Assembly: GCA_021604585.1 (NCBI GenBank)
Contig: BQJG01000002.1
Location: 1-64,000, forward strand
Reading direction: 5' to 3'
DNA length: 64,000 nucleotides
Source of the DNA: Hyphococcus sp.
GTDB lineage: Bacteria > Pseudomonadota > Alphaproteobacteria > Caulobacterales > Parvularculaceae
The notes under the pieces were generated by a model that did no database searches, was not told where the DNA came from, and saw only the letters and a list, made by a program, of their open reading frames with translations. The position numbers were made by a program, and so were the translations under genes. Positions within the stretch are counted from its first letter, which is position 1. The number at the start of each line of letters is the position of its first letter. Positions 6,328-15,719 of the stretch are shown in pieces.

Positions 6328-8259
6328 ATGAGCGACGAGTTCAGGCCCCGGCTCGGCCGTCCGGGCGACCGCGGCGGTTCCGCTGCAAAGCGCTATGGCG
6401 CTCGCATAAAACGCGCCGCCAAGAGGCTCGCCAAACCGAAACGAAAGAGGCGCTTTTCCGGCGAGCGCATCGGGCGCGGAAGCGCCGCCGCTCGCATGGC
6501 CGCGATGCACCGTTTCCGCTTCGCGAAATTCCGGATGCGCCGCGTCATCGTCAAGACGCATATCGCGAGGGTGCGAAGGGGTATTGGCCGCGCCGCTTTC
6601 CGCGCTCATGTCAAATACATCCAGCGCGATGGCGTGGATCGCGATGGAAACGGCGGCGAACTCTATAATCGCGACAGGGAAAAGCTCGACGACATGGACT
6701 TTCTCGCGCGGTCTAAACACGACCCGCATCAGTTCCGTATTATCCTGTCGCCTGAAGACGGCGAGCAAATAGGCGATCTCAAGGCCTTTACGCGCGATGT
6801 GATGACGCAAGCTGAGAAGGATCTTGGAACGAAGCTCGACTGGGTCGCCGTCGATCACTGGAACACCGGCCATCCGCACACTCATGTCGTCATCCGCGGC
6901 AGGGACGCGAAGGCCCGCGACCTCGTTATCGCCCGCGAATATCTGACGCGCGGGTTCAGAGCGAGAGCGCAGGAGATTGCACTGGCGCGGCTTGGCCCCC
7001 GCCGCGATCTCGAAATCGCGAGAGCCAGAGCGCGCGAGGTTGAAGCGGAGCGCTTTACGGGCATCGACCGGGAGCTTGCCGCCCTTGCGCGCGGCGATAC
7101 GCTGGAAATTGCACCCTCTTCCGGGGGCGCTGAACAGTTCGAGCGGACCTTGCACCTGCGGCGCCTGAAATTTCTTGAAAGCCTCGGACTCGCGGTGAAG
7201 GAAAGCGCTGTGAAATGGCGGCTCGCCAATGGCTGGGAAGAAATCTTGCGCAAAAAGGCGATAGTGCGGGACATCATCCGATCCATCTCGGCGGCGGCCG
7301 GCAAAGAGATCGCGGGGCGCGATCTCGCCGCCTATGACGGCGGGGCGCCACCGAAAATCATCGGTCGCGTCGCCGCCAGCGCGCCCGACGATGAAATGCG
7401 CGACACGCGCTTGCTCGTCGTCGAAGCCGGCGACGGAAAGTTCTGGCGCGTTGCGGCTGGCGTAGCGCCGCCCGGCGCGTTGCCCCCTCAAGGCGCCATC
7501 GTCGAATTGGGAAAGCGCGAGGCGAGACCGCTGGCGTCGGATCGCGCGATTGCGCGCATCGCGGAACTTAATCGTGGTCTTTATTCAAAGGCCCTGCACG
7601 AAGCCGACGACCCTTCCGCCAGCAAAGCTTTTATCGAAGCGCATAAGCGGCGGCTGGAAGCGTTGCGGAGGGCAAGCATGGTCATGCGTGAGGCGGACGG
7701 GTCATGGCGCATCGGCGAAGATTATCTTGAGCGCGCCGCGCATTACGAAGCGGCGCGCGGCGGCCGCGCGCAGGTTGACGTTAAATCCTGGGTCGATCTT
7801 GATGCGCAGATCGAAGCCCGCGCGCCTGTCTGGCTCGATGAAATAGCCGGACAAGAATTCGGTGAAAATAGCTTGGGCGCCGACATCGCCGCGGCGCGCA
7901 CAAGACGCGCAGCGTTCTTGAAACGGGAAGGCCTGTGGTCCGAGGACGCCGGCGGGATCGCGCCAGGAGAGAGGGAGACGCTCGCGGCCGGAGAGCTGGA
8001 AAGCGCCGCGGCCAAAGAAGCGCGCCGTACCGGAAAGACCTATCGCGCGATGACGGCGGGTGTCCCGTTCGAGGGCGTCTATGAAAGGCCGGTCGATCTC
8101 GGGCAGGGACGCTTCGCGCTGATCGCCCGCGCGAAGGAGTTCACGCTCGTCCCCTGGCGGCCGGGCTTGGAGCGGATTCGCGGGCGTCAGGCCCTCTTGA
8201 GACGGACGCCCAACAGTATAAGCTGGACCTTTGATTCTGCTCGTGGAATCGGCAGATGA
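6328..8259 (+). CDS. Relaxase/mobilization nuclease with DUF3363 (VirD2/TraI-like, MOBP)
   Basis: The 643-residue enzyme nicks oriT and leads the strand through the mating channel. The basic N-terminus (KRAAKRLAKPKRKRR, about 28-42) leads to the relaxase domain. A likely nucleophile is Tyr97 in HVKYIQRDG. The metal-binding three-His motif is HWNTGHPHTHVV (His177, His182, His184, His186). DUF3363 follows in the C-terminal two thirds. This length and layout match alphaproteobacterial ICE relaxases, which usually stand directly before traG. Here a four-gene Qat operon lies between them. The ribosome-binding site is weak (GCAAGG). Confidence 0.93.
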   Translation: MSDEFRPRLGRPGDRGGSAAKRYGARIKRAAKRLAKPKRKRRFSGERIGRGSAAARMAAMHRFRFAKFRMRRVIVKTHIARVRRGIGRAAFRAHVKYIQRDGVDRDGNGGELYNRDREKLDDMDFLARSKHDPHQFRIILSPEDGEQIGDLKAFTRDVMTQAEKDLGTKLDWVAVDHWNTGHPHTHVVIRGRDAKARDLVIAREYLTRGFRARAQEIALARLGPRRDLEIARARAREVEAERFTGIDRELAALARGDTLEIAPSSGGAEQFERTLHLRRLKFLESLGLAVKESAVKWRLANGWEEILRKKAIVRDIIRSISAAAGKEIAGRDLAAYDGGAPPKIIGRVAASAPDDEMRDTRLLVVEAGDGKFWRVAAGVAPPGALPPQGAIVELGKREARPLASDRAIARIAELNRGLYSKALHEADDPSASKAFIEAHKRRLEALRRASMVMREADGSWRIGEDYLERAAHYEAARGGRAQVDVKSWVDLDAQIEARAPVWLDEIAGQEFGENSLGADIAAARTRRAAFLKREGLWSEDAGGIAPGERETLAAGELESAAAKEARRTGKTYRAMTAGVPFEGVYERPVDLGQGRFALIARAKEFTLVPWRPGLERIRGRQALLRRTPNSISWTFDSARGIGR

Positions 8260-8270
8260 TATAGTATAGT
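8260..8270 (+). promoter_or_regulatory. Possible -10 element for the Qat operon
   Basis: Two overlapping TATAGT hexamers (8260-8265 and 8265-8270) sit in an AT-rich patch immediately after the relaxase stop, about 90 bases before qatA. No matching -35 at normal spacing was found, so this is only a hint that the Qat genes have their own promoter. Confidence 0.25.
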
Positions 8271-8358
8271 TTTAATCTCGCTCTGCAGTCTTCTACCCAT
8301 TCATTCGGGCCTTTCGCGCGGCATTGGCGCTTTCATGTTTCCAAAGGATCGTTAAGGG

Positions 8359-10236
8359 ATGATCATTCCCGATAATGAGACCGAGATTGATCTCCTCTAT
8401 TACGAAGCGATCTCGAAGACGGTCATCGATCTGCTGAATTCGGCGGGCGACACACCGTTGACGATTGGCGTCCATGGCGACTGGGGCGCGGGCAAGTCCA
8501 GCATACTCAAGATGTTGGCGGCTGAATTCGAAGATTCCGAAGATACATTGTGTATCGTTTTTAACGGCTGGCTTTTCCAGGGCTTCGAAGACACGAAAGC
8601 TGTCCTCATCGAAACGATCATCGAGGAACTGGAACGCAATCGAACCCTAACCGCCGCTGCGAAGAAGAAGGCCGGCGATCTTCTCAAACGCGTAAACTGG
8701 ATGAAGGTGGCCAAGAAGATGGGGGGTCTGGCGTTTACTGCCGCCACCGGCATTCCGACGGCGGATCAGCTGAAAAGCCTGATAGGGGCGGCCAAAGGAA
8801 TCTTGGGCGGAGAGGGCGACTTCGCGGCCGAAGATGTCGAGGCCTTCATCACGGAGGGTGAGTCATACCTGAACGAGGCTGAACCCGAAACCGTGCCGGA
8901 ACATATCCATGCATTCAGGGAAGAGTTCTCCGATCTGCTCCGCGAAGCCAAGGTCAAACGGCTAATCGTCGTCGTCGACGATCTAGATCGATGTTTGCCC
9001 GAAACGTCTATCGAGACCTTAGAGGCGATCAGGTTGTTCTTGTTCGTGCCTGGGGCCGCCTTCGTGATCGCCGCTGACGAGGCGATGATCGAATATGCCG
9101 TAAAGAAACATTTTCCCGATCTGCCGCTGACGCAAGGGCCCGCGTCCTACGCGCAGAACTATCTTGAAAAACTCATACAAGTGCCATTCCGGTTGCCGCC
9201 GCTCGGATATGTCGAGACGCGAACATATATTACGCTGCTCATGACCGAGTTGGAATTGGGTTCCGATGACGACGCGTTCCTTAGGCTGGTGGAATTGACG
9301 AAAGACGTTTTGCGGAGGCCGTGGGACGGGGGCGGTTTCGAACGGGAGGCGATTGCCGCTGCTCTCGGCGCCGTGCCTCCCGCCGTCGAAAACGCGATTC
9401 AATTGGCGGATCAGATCGCTCCGATATTGACTGAAGGCGCGCGTGGCAATCCGCGTCAGATAAAGCGGTTCCTGAATACGATGGCTCTGCGCCTCGCGAT
9501 TGCAGAACGTCGCGGGATCGCCGACGATATCGCCATTCCGGTTCTCTCGAAACTAATGCTCGCGGAACGATTCGACACCGATCTATATGATAGGATCGTG
9601 CGTGAGACGAACGTCGACGGCACGTCCGACACGCTCAAGAAATTGGAAGCTACGGTCGACAAGGATGACGATGCCGCCATCGGCAAGGCCTCTGAAGAGG
9701 ACAATCCATTGAGCGAGTGGTCGCGGCGTTGGCTTGCGTTGGAGCCGCGCCTCGCAGATATCGATTTGCGCCCTTATCTGTTCATCTCTCGCGACCGGAA
9801 GTCGCCATTCTTCGGCGGCGCCGGTCTGCCGCAGTTAGAGGCCTTCATCGAAAAGCTCTGTGGCGGCCGGCTGGAAGCGAAAGCCATCGCGGCCGAAGTC
9901 GGCAAGCTGCCGCCGGGCGAGGCGGAACGATATTTCAACGCATTGCTCTCTCGCGTTCGAGGGGCCAGCGATCTCAAGACTCGTCCGCCGGGAGTGTACG
10001 GGTTGATGGAGTTATGCAAGGTCCATCCGACCTTCCAGAATGCGGTAGTCTCTATGCTGAACGACTTCCCAGTCGCCCGCCTGGGCGTCTGGGCGGTGGC
10101 GGGATGGGCGGATGCGTTCTCTACGAATGAAGCGAAAAAAGGTTATCGCGCGCTCTGTGAAAAATGGGCGGCGCAGGATGAGAACAACGGATTAAAGGTC
10201 GCGGCCGCAACCAGTCTGAAAAAGGGCGCGAAGTAG
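8359..10236 (+). CDS. qatA: QatA: KAP-family P-loop ATPase of the Qat anti-phage system
   Basis: The 625-residue protein is a KAP-type NTPase. Walker A is GDWGAGKSS at residues 40-48 and Walker B is VVVDDLDR at 204-211, the form typical of KAP ATPases. Between them lies a stretch of about 90 residues with small hydrophobic helices (GGLAFTAATGIP, 122-133) that may contact membrane. A conserved GNPRQIKRFLN segment at about 362-372 is the KAP sensor region. It opens a four-gene unit (ATPase, unknown protein, QueC-like, TatD-like) that matches the QatABCD defence system. The stop abuts the qatB start with no gap. AAAGGA stands 10 bases before the start. The biochemical role of QatA within the system is not known to me. 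Confidence 0.9.
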   Translation: MIIPDNETEIDLLYYEAISKTVIDLLNSAGDTPLTIGVHGDWGAGKSSILKMLAAEFEDSEDTLCIVFNGWLFQGFEDTKAVLIETIIEELERNRTLTAAAKKKAGDLLKRVNWMKVAKKMGGLAFTAATGIPTADQLKSLIGAAKGILGGEGDFAAEDVEAFITEGESYLNEAEPETVPEHIHAFREEFSDLLREAKVKRLIVVVDDLDRCLPETSIETLEAIRLFLFVPGAAFVIAADEAMIEYAVKKHFPDLPLTQGPASYAQNYLEKLIQVPFRLPPLGYVETRTYITLLMTELELGSDDDAFLRLVELTKDVLRRPWDGGGFEREAIAAALGAVPPAVENAIQLADQIAPILTEGARGNPRQIKRFLNTMALRLAIAERRGIADDIAIPVLSKLMLAERFDTDLYDRIVRETNVDGTSDTLKKLEATVDKDDDAAIGKASEEDNPLSEWSRRWLALEPRLADIDLRPYLFISRDRKSPFFGGAGLPQLEAFIEKLCGGRLEAKAIAAEVGKLPPGEAERYFNALLSRVRGASDLKTRPPGVYGLMELCKVHPTFQNAVVSMLNDFPVARLGVWAVAGWADAFSTNEAKKGYRALCEKWAAQDENNGLKVAAATSLKKGAK

Positions 10237-11094
10237 ATGGGCACTTCGAGTTCATATGGCGGGCCGAAAGGCGCCTTGGAGCCGGACTGGCTGGATGACG
10301 ATGAGAACGCCGCCGGCGCCATTGGCAGCGGCGAAGATGGGGCGACGCCTGACGACACTGGCGGCGCCGAAGGCGCGAATGACGGCAAAGACGGGCCGCC
10401 AGCGGCGGCGCCCCCGGTCCTGCCGCCGCTCGGCGGTCCGCGAGGGAGCTTCACCCGTTTTACGAATTCCGGCGCTACGGGCGCGCTCTCAAAGGCGATC
10501 TCCGGCTATACCGCGAGCGCCGGCGGCGCGCGCGGCGCGGTCCGGCGCATGCCGAATTCGGTTCGCACCGCATCAGGCGTTGCGTCATTCGCGTCGGCCT
10601 TCGCCCGGGAAGGGCCTTCCGAAGCGCTGCGTCGCTTCGATCTCCAAGATCTAGCCGGTCGCCCGGTACTCGAAGTCTTTGAAGCGCTCGTAGACGAGCT
10701 CTGTCCCGAAGGCGGGACGCTTGATGAAGCGGTCGCACGAGACGCCTTCATCGAGGCCATCGCGATATTCGCAGAACAGGATCTCGGAAATTTCGACGAA
10801 TTGACCGTCGACCAACTCGATGAGTTTCTCGCGGAGGTAATTACGGGATGCATTATCGGCAAGGTGATAAACGAGATCGGCGGCAATAGCTTGCACGGTT
10901 CAGTCGATGACAACCGATATCGCGATGCTGAGGCGACGTTACGGGAATATGCATCTGGCGCGGTGAGGGACGAACTGACACGATCTTTCGACGCGAACCG
11001 ATCGATGACATCGACGCAGATGCATGCCTTGATCGCAGAGATATTCGAGGATTCTCTGGCCGTGCTCCAAGCTACGCTCGAGGCCGACGCATGA
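10237..11094 (+). CDS. qatB: QatB: Qat system protein of unknown activity, N-terminal Met-Gly
   Basis: The 285-residue protein begins MGTSSSYGGPKG, the kind of N-terminus I associate with QatB proteins. Residues 12-75 are low-complexity: acidic first (WLDDDENAAG, DGATPDDTGG), then Pro-rich (PPAAAPPVLPPL). The rest is helical without a recognised catalytic motif. Removal of the initiator Met would expose Gly2, a possible target for the QueC-like partner. It starts directly at the qatA stop and overlaps qatC by 4 bases (ATGA), so translation is coupled. The assignment rests on position in the operon and the N-terminal pattern. Confidence 0.85.
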   Translation: MGTSSSYGGPKGALEPDWLDDDENAAGAIGSGEDGATPDDTGGAEGANDGKDGPPAAAPPVLPPLGGPRGSFTRFTNSGATGALSKAISGYTASAGGARGAVRRMPNSVRTASGVASFASAFAREGPSEALRRFDLQDLAGRPVLEVFEALVDELCPEGGTLDEAVARDAFIEAIAIFAEQDLGNFDELTVDQLDEFLAEVITGCIIGKVINEIGGNSLHGSVDDNRYRDAEATLREYASGAVRDELTRSFDANRSMTSTQMHALIAEIFEDSLAVLQATLEADA

Positions 11095-12446
11095 GGTGTG
11101 AACTATATATCCAGTTCGGCGACGAGGACGTCCCCCGCGCCGGCGCACTCGAAGACGCCGGTGAGGCGAAACTGTTGGACTTTATCGACGCATTCGACGA
11201 ACTCGATTTCGGCGTCGGTCAGTTCTTGCAGTCCTTGGAAGAACTTGATGTATCTCCGTCTGAAAAGGCGGTCGATCTGATGGTGATTGCGACCGCAGTG
11301 TTCCTGGCGGATACGAGTTACTCGCGGAACGATTATTCGCTGGACGGGTGGACGCGCAGATTCCTGATTCATGCGCCTGTAAGCGATCCCAAGGTTTGGG
11401 CGGCGGTGCGTGATGGTTTGGGCTCCATGTTGCGATTCCTGACTGGCGACTATTGGAAATTCGAATTCCGGCCGCGCCCCAAGGCATATAAGAAAATCGC
11501 TGGAAACTCCGGCAAACTCGATTTTTCGGATTTTGCGCCGGTCACGCTGTTCTCGGGCGGGCTCGATAGTCTTATAGGGGCGATCGACATTTTGGCGAGC
11601 GGTCGAAAGCCGTTGCTGATCAGCCATTATTGGGATGGCGAAGCGGCTTCGGCGCAACGGGAACTCCGAGAACAGCTCGAAGAGCGCTTCGGCGAAGACG
11701 CTTTCGCAAATATCCGAGGCCGCATCGGCGCCGCGAAGGCAGACCTCGATGGGGCCGGGAGCGAAAACAGTCAGCGTTCCCGTAGTTTCTTATTCTACTC
11801 CATGGCGGCGCTGGCGGCAGACGCCTTAGAGTCGACCGGTGAGGTGCTGATCCCCGAAAATGGTGTTATCGCCCTCAATGTGCCTATGGAGCGAACGCGA
11901 CTTGGGTCATCCAGTACGCGTACCGCACATCCGCATTTTATCGCTGACATGAATGAACTCGTAGCGAATGTGGGAATCGACGCTTCCTTCGCTAATCCTT
12001 ACGGATTCAAGACCAAAGGCGAGATGGTCTCCGAATGCCTCGATACGGAATTGCTCGGCGGGATCGTGTATCTTTCGATGTCATGCTCCTCGCCCGCCAA
12101 GATTCGCTGGGCAGGGGAGGAGCCCAAACATTGCGGATATTGTGTGCCCTGTCTGATAAGGCGTGCGGCGCTCGCCGCGGGATTGGATGATGACGATTCG
12201 ACCGAATATTTCCTCGCTGATCTTACCGCTAACGTTCTCGATTCGAAAACGGCAGAAGGGAAAGATATCCGATCCTTCCTATTCGCCCTTAAGTCATTAA
12301 AGAGAAAGCCTGAGCGCGCACGTTTCCTCGTCCGGAAACCTGGGCCCTTGCCCGTCGATCGGATAGACGACTATGCCGACGTCTATAGGCGCGGAATGGC
12401 CGAAGTTGCCGCAATGCTTAAAGGCGTAAGATCACGACATGGGTAG
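11091..12446 (+). CDS. qatC: QatC: QueC-like PP-loop enzyme of the Qat system
   Basis: The 451-residue protein has a PP-loop ATP-pyrophosphatase motif FSGGLDS at 154-160 and a C-terminal zinc site Cys332, Cys348, Cys351, Cys354 (CGYCVPC), as in QueC. QueC makes preQ0 from carboxydeazaguanine for tRNA queuosine; housekeeping QueC is about 230 residues. The extra N-terminal domain of about 150 residues and the operon context separate QatC from it. I recall recent work reporting that QueC homologues in Qat and type IV CBASS attach a deazapurine to an N-terminal Gly of a partner protein. That is not checked here. The gene overlaps qatD by 8 bases. Confidence 0.9.
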   Translation: MRCELYIQFGDEDVPRAGALEDAGEAKLLDFIDAFDELDFGVGQFLQSLEELDVSPSEKAVDLMVIATAVFLADTSYSRNDYSLDGWTRRFLIHAPVSDPKVWAAVRDGLGSMLRFLTGDYWKFEFRPRPKAYKKIAGNSGKLDFSDFAPVTLFSGGLDSLIGAIDILASGRKPLLISHYWDGEAASAQRELREQLEERFGEDAFANIRGRIGAAKADLDGAGSENSQRSRSFLFYSMAALAADALESTGEVLIPENGVIALNVPMERTRLGSSSTRTAHPHFIADMNELVANVGIDASFANPYGFKTKGEMVSECLDTELLGGIVYLSMSCSSPAKIRWAGEEPKHCGYCVPCLIRRAALAAGLDDDDSTEYFLADLTANVLDSKTAEGKDIRSFLFALKSLKRKPERARFLVRKPGPLPVDRIDDYADVYRRGMAEVAAMLKGVRSRHG

Positions 12447-13188
12447 CGCCGAACATGTGGACTTCCATTGCCATCTGGACCTTCATGCGGACATGGCGGG
12501 CGCATTTGAAAAGTGTGAACGTGAACGATGTCTGACGCTGACGGTCACGACAACGCCAAAGGCGTATCGGCGAAATGCTGAATACGCTTCGCGGAATGAA
12601 TACGTTTTCGCCGCGCTCGGTCTTCACCCCCAATTGGTCGAGAAGAGGGGCGACGAGATTTCCTTGTTTGAAGAATTGTCCGAGACGACAAGGTATATCG
12701 GCGAGATCGGGCTGGACGCGGGGCGTCGCTATTATCGATCATTCGAACGACAGAAGGAAATCTTCGATCGTGCGTTGAGAATCTGCGCCAGCCAGCGTGA
12801 CAAAGTTGTGAGCGTCCACAGCGTCAGATGTGCAAGGCTGGTGCTCGACGCGCTTGAAGCGCGTGAGGCGTGCCGAGACAACATCATCGTCCTGCATTGG
12901 TTCTCTGCAACTGGCCCCGAGATTCGACGCGCGATTGACCTCGGTTGTTGGTTCTCGGTGAACGAACAGATGCTGCTTACGAAACCGGGTAGAACGCTCG
13001 TGGAGTGTGCGCCCAAGGGGCGTATCCTGACTGAAACGGATGCGCCGTTCCTGCAGTCGGCCGGCAAGCCTATCGAGGCCGGCGACGTGGGTGAAGCGAT
13101 GCGAGGGATTGCATCACTATGGCGGTTGGAACATGCGAGAGCGCAAGAGCTGATCGCGACGAACGCCCGGCGCGCGCTGTCCTGTTAG
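12439..13188 (+). CDS. qatD: QatD: TatD-family metal-dependent hydrolase of the Qat system
   Basis: The 249-residue protein is a TatD-like TIM-barrel nuclease/hydrolase. Metal ligands are visible: His10 and His12 in DFHCHLD, Glu89 in YIGEIGLD, His127 in VSVHS, His153 in VLHWFS and Asp201 in ETDAPF. Housekeeping TatD proteins are about 260 residues. The identity as QatD comes from the 8-base overlap with the QueC-like gene and the KAP ATPase upstream. It closes the Qat operon, and the traG start follows after 110 bases with no evident terminator. Confidence 0.9.
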   Translation: MGSAEHVDFHCHLDLHADMAGAFEKCERERCLTLTVTTTPKAYRRNAEYASRNEYVFAALGLHPQLVEKRGDEISLFEELSETTRYIGEIGLDAGRRYYRSFERQKEIFDRALRICASQRDKVVSVHSVRCARLVLDALEAREACRDNIIVLHWFSATGPEIRRAIDLGCWFSVNEQMLLTKPGRTLVECAPKGRILTETDAPFLQSAGKPIEAGDVGEAMRGIASLWRLEHARAQELIATNARRALSC

Positions 13189-13298
13189 ATTTACTGATTG
13201 GATTGCAGGGATTTGGAAGTTTCCTGACTATTCGATCGGCGTCGCATAGGGCGATAACAGGCTCGATAGCGCGATAAGCCATGTCTGTTTAAAATCGA

Positions 13299-15293
13299 AT
13301 GACGCCGACCAAACTACTTATCGGTCAGTTCCTGATCGTTTTCGCCATCATAACGTTGTCCTTATGGATCGCGACGCAATGGACGGCCCACCAATTCGGC
13401 TATCAGGGGAGGCTCGGCGCGCCGTGGTTCGAACTTTTAGGCGTGCCCGTCTATAAGCCATGGCGGCTCTTCCAATGGTGGTACGCCTATGAGGCCTATG
13501 CGCCGGGTGTTTTCAATCGCGCGGGCGCAATGGCGGCTGGCGGCGGGTTCCTCGGCGCCGCAGCCGCCATCGCCGGTTCGCTCTGGCGGGCGCGTTCTCA
13601 GAAATTCGTGACCACCTATGGGTCTGCGCGCTGGGCGAAGGCGCGTGACGTTGAAGCAGCAGGTCTTCTGAAGCCGGAAGGCGTGTTCCTCGGACGCTGG
13701 ATATCCGACTATCTGCGCCATGACGGTCCGGAACATGTCATGGCGTTCGCGCCGACACGCTCCGGCAAGGGCGTAGGCCTTGTGGTGCCTACACTGCTTT
13801 CCTGGACTGAAAGCGCCGTCATCCACGACATCAAGGGCGAGAACTGGTCGCTGACTGCGGGTTGGCGGTCGCGATTTTCGCATTGCCTCTTGTTCGATCC
13901 GACCAATCCGGCGTCTGCGCGATATAATCCCCTGCTGGAAGTTCGCCGCGGCGAGAACGAGGTGCGCGACGTTCAGAACATCGCAGATATTCTTGTTGAT
14001 CCTGAAGGCTCGCTCGAACGGCGGAACCATTGGGAGAAAACCGGCCACGCGCTGCTTGTCGGCGTCATCCTCCATGTCCTCTATGCGGAAAAGGAAAAGA
14101 CGCTTGCGGGATGCGCGGTGTTTCTCTCCGATCCGCGCCGCAGTTTCGAGACGACCCTGAAACTGATGATGTCGACCAATCATATCGGGACCGATGCTTC
14201 GCCGCGCGCGCACCCCGTGGTCGCACAGGCGGCGCGCGAATTGCTGAACAAATCGGAGAATGAGCGCTCCGGCGTTCTCTCCACGGCGATGAGTTTTCTC
14301 GGGCTTTATCGCGATCCCGTTGTCGCGCGCGTCACCGCTGCGAGCGACTGGCGCATTGCGGACATTACCGACAGCGACCGGCCGGTCTCGCTCTATCTCG
14401 TCGTACCGCCGTCGGATATCTCCCGCACGAAACCGCTGGTTCGGCTCATCCTCAATCAGATCGGTCGACGCCTTACGGAAACGCTTCCGGGAGAAAAGGA
14501 AAGGCGGCGTGTCCTGATGATGCTCGACGAATTTCCGGCGCTCGGCCGGCTCGATTTCTTCGAGTCGGCGCTCGCCTTTATGGCGGGTTATGGCGTGAGG
14601 GCCTTCCTGATCGCGCAGTCGCTTAATCAGATCGAGAAAGCCTACGGGCCGAACAATTCCATTCTCGACAATTGCCATGTGCGCGTTGCGTTCGCCACCA
14701 ATGACGAGCGCACGGCGAAACGCATATCTGACGCCCTCGGCACGGCGACGGAACAGCGCGCGCAACGCAACTATGCGGGCCACCGTCTCGCGCCCTGGCT
14801 CAGCCACGTCATGGTGTCGAGTCAGGAGACGCAGCGCGCCCTCATCACGCCGGGCGAAGTCATGCAACTTCCGCCGGATGACGCCGTGGTCATGATCTCC
14901 GGCGCGCCGCCCATCAGGGCGAAGAAGCTGCGTTATTACGAGGATGCGAATTTTACCGAACGAACCGGCGCGCCGCCGACGGCGCCGATGTTGCCGGCGG
15001 CGCGTCCCGACGATTGGGCGTCAGCTTGCCGGAAAACAGACCGGAATCTTGCAGCGGACGATGCGGCGCTTCCGTCAGGCGGCGATGAGGGCGGACGTGA
15101 GCCGCAGCTCACGCCGGCGCAGGAGGACGCCGAAAGGAAGATCGACGATGACCATGAGAAGCGGGACCGGGAATTGTCGGAAGAAGATTTCGCCGACGGC
15201 GCCGGCGATGACGCCCGCAAGGCAACGGCGGAGCGCGTAAGGCGTGCGGCCGCCCTCGATCGCGTCGACAAAGATTTGTTGCCGGATTTTTGA
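13299..15293 (+). CDS. traG: Type IV coupling protein TraG/VirD4
   Basis: The 664-residue inner-membrane ATPase links the relaxosome to the type IV secretion channel. Membrane helices lie at about 8-28 and 77-95. Walker A is PTRSGKGVG at about 152-160, and Walker B is MMLDEFPALGRL. The C-terminal 90 residues are charged and probably disordered. The 110-base gap before it replaces the usual close packing with the relaxase, because the Qat operon intervenes. Its stop overlaps a possible TTG start of the CopG-like gene (TTGA). Confidence 0.95.
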   Translation: MTPTKLLIGQFLIVFAIITLSLWIATQWTAHQFGYQGRLGAPWFELLGVPVYKPWRLFQWWYAYEAYAPGVFNRAGAMAAGGGFLGAAAAIAGSLWRARSQKFVTTYGSARWAKARDVEAAGLLKPEGVFLGRWISDYLRHDGPEHVMAFAPTRSGKGVGLVVPTLLSWTESAVIHDIKGENWSLTAGWRSRFSHCLLFDPTNPASARYNPLLEVRRGENEVRDVQNIADILVDPEGSLERRNHWEKTGHALLVGVILHVLYAEKEKTLAGCAVFLSDPRRSFETTLKLMMSTNHIGTDASPRAHPVVAQAARELLNKSENERSGVLSTAMSFLGLYRDPVVARVTAASDWRIADITDSDRPVSLYLVVPPSDISRTKPLVRLILNQIGRRLTETLPGEKERRRVLMMLDEFPALGRLDFFESALAFMAGYGVRAFLIAQSLNQIEKAYGPNNSILDNCHVRVAFATNDERTAKRISDALGTATEQRAQRNYAGHRLAPWLSHVMVSSQETQRALITPGEVMQLPPDDAVVMISGAPPIRAKKLRYYEDANFTERTGAPPTAPMLPAARPDDWASACRKTDRNLAADDAALPSGGDEGGREPQLTPAQEDAERKIDDDHEKRDRELSEEDFADGAGDDARKATAERVRRAAALDRVDKDLLPDF

Positions 15294-15295
15294 CC

Positions 15296-15709
15296 ATGGC
15301 GAAACGTCGCGTTCATGTGAGGTTAAGCGATCGCGTCTGGGCGGACCTCGACAATGCCGCACAAGGGCCCGGCGTCACGCAATCCGCCATCGTCGAGGAT
15401 GCGCTGCGCTGCTATTTCAACCCTGACGCAAAAGCCGGACGTGAAGCGGCGATCCTGAAACGTCTTGACGCCATCGATCTGAGGCAAGGCGCGGTCGAGC
15501 GTGATACGGCCGTGATTCTCGAAACGCTAGGACAATATGTGCTTTACTGGCTGACGCGAACGGAGCCGCTGCCGGAAGGCGAACGTGATGTCGCGCATAA
15601 TCTGGGGCAAAGACGCTTCGACTATTTTATCGAGCAGGTTGCGGCGAAGATCGGCGAGGGAAAAAGTCTTGCCGGACGGGTCTGCAAAAACGACCCGCCT
15701 GGCGAGTGA
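15296..15709 (+). CDS. CopG/ribbon-helix-helix protein of the trb operon
   Basis: The 137-residue protein starts MAKRRVHVRLSDRVWADLD, a ribbon-helix-helix DNA-binding pattern, followed by a helical C-terminus (DTAVILETLGQYVLYWLTR). In related elements this gene stands between traG and trbB. Here it ends 10 bases before the convergent dnaE2 gene, so the trb operon has been split at this point. A TTG start 6 bases upstream, overlapping the traG stop, is an alternative. A role in controlling trb expression or in relaxosome assembly is plausible but unproven. Confidence 0.82.
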   Translation: MAKRRVHVRLSDRVWADLDNAAQGPGVTQSAIVEDALRCYFNPDAKAGREAAILKRLDAIDLRQGAVERDTAVILETLGQYVLYWLTRTEPLPEGERDVAHNLGQRRFDYFIEQVAAKIGEGKSLAGRVCKNDPPGE

Positions 15710-15719
15710 GCGGCGGCGT

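Noticed and set aside
6307..7491. Minus-strand open frame of 394 codons
   Set aside because: It is antisense to the relaxase over its catalytic region and has no ribosome-binding site or recognisable domain.
11091..12446. QatC as a housekeeping queuosine-synthesis QueC
   Set aside because: It is twice the usual QueC length, lacks queD/queE/queF neighbours and is embedded in the KAP-QatB-TatD unit.
13437..14867. Minus-strand open frame of 476 codons
   Set aside because: It lies fully antisense to traG, which has all TraG motifs, and its translation is rich in Arg, Ala and His as expected of a GC-rich shadow.
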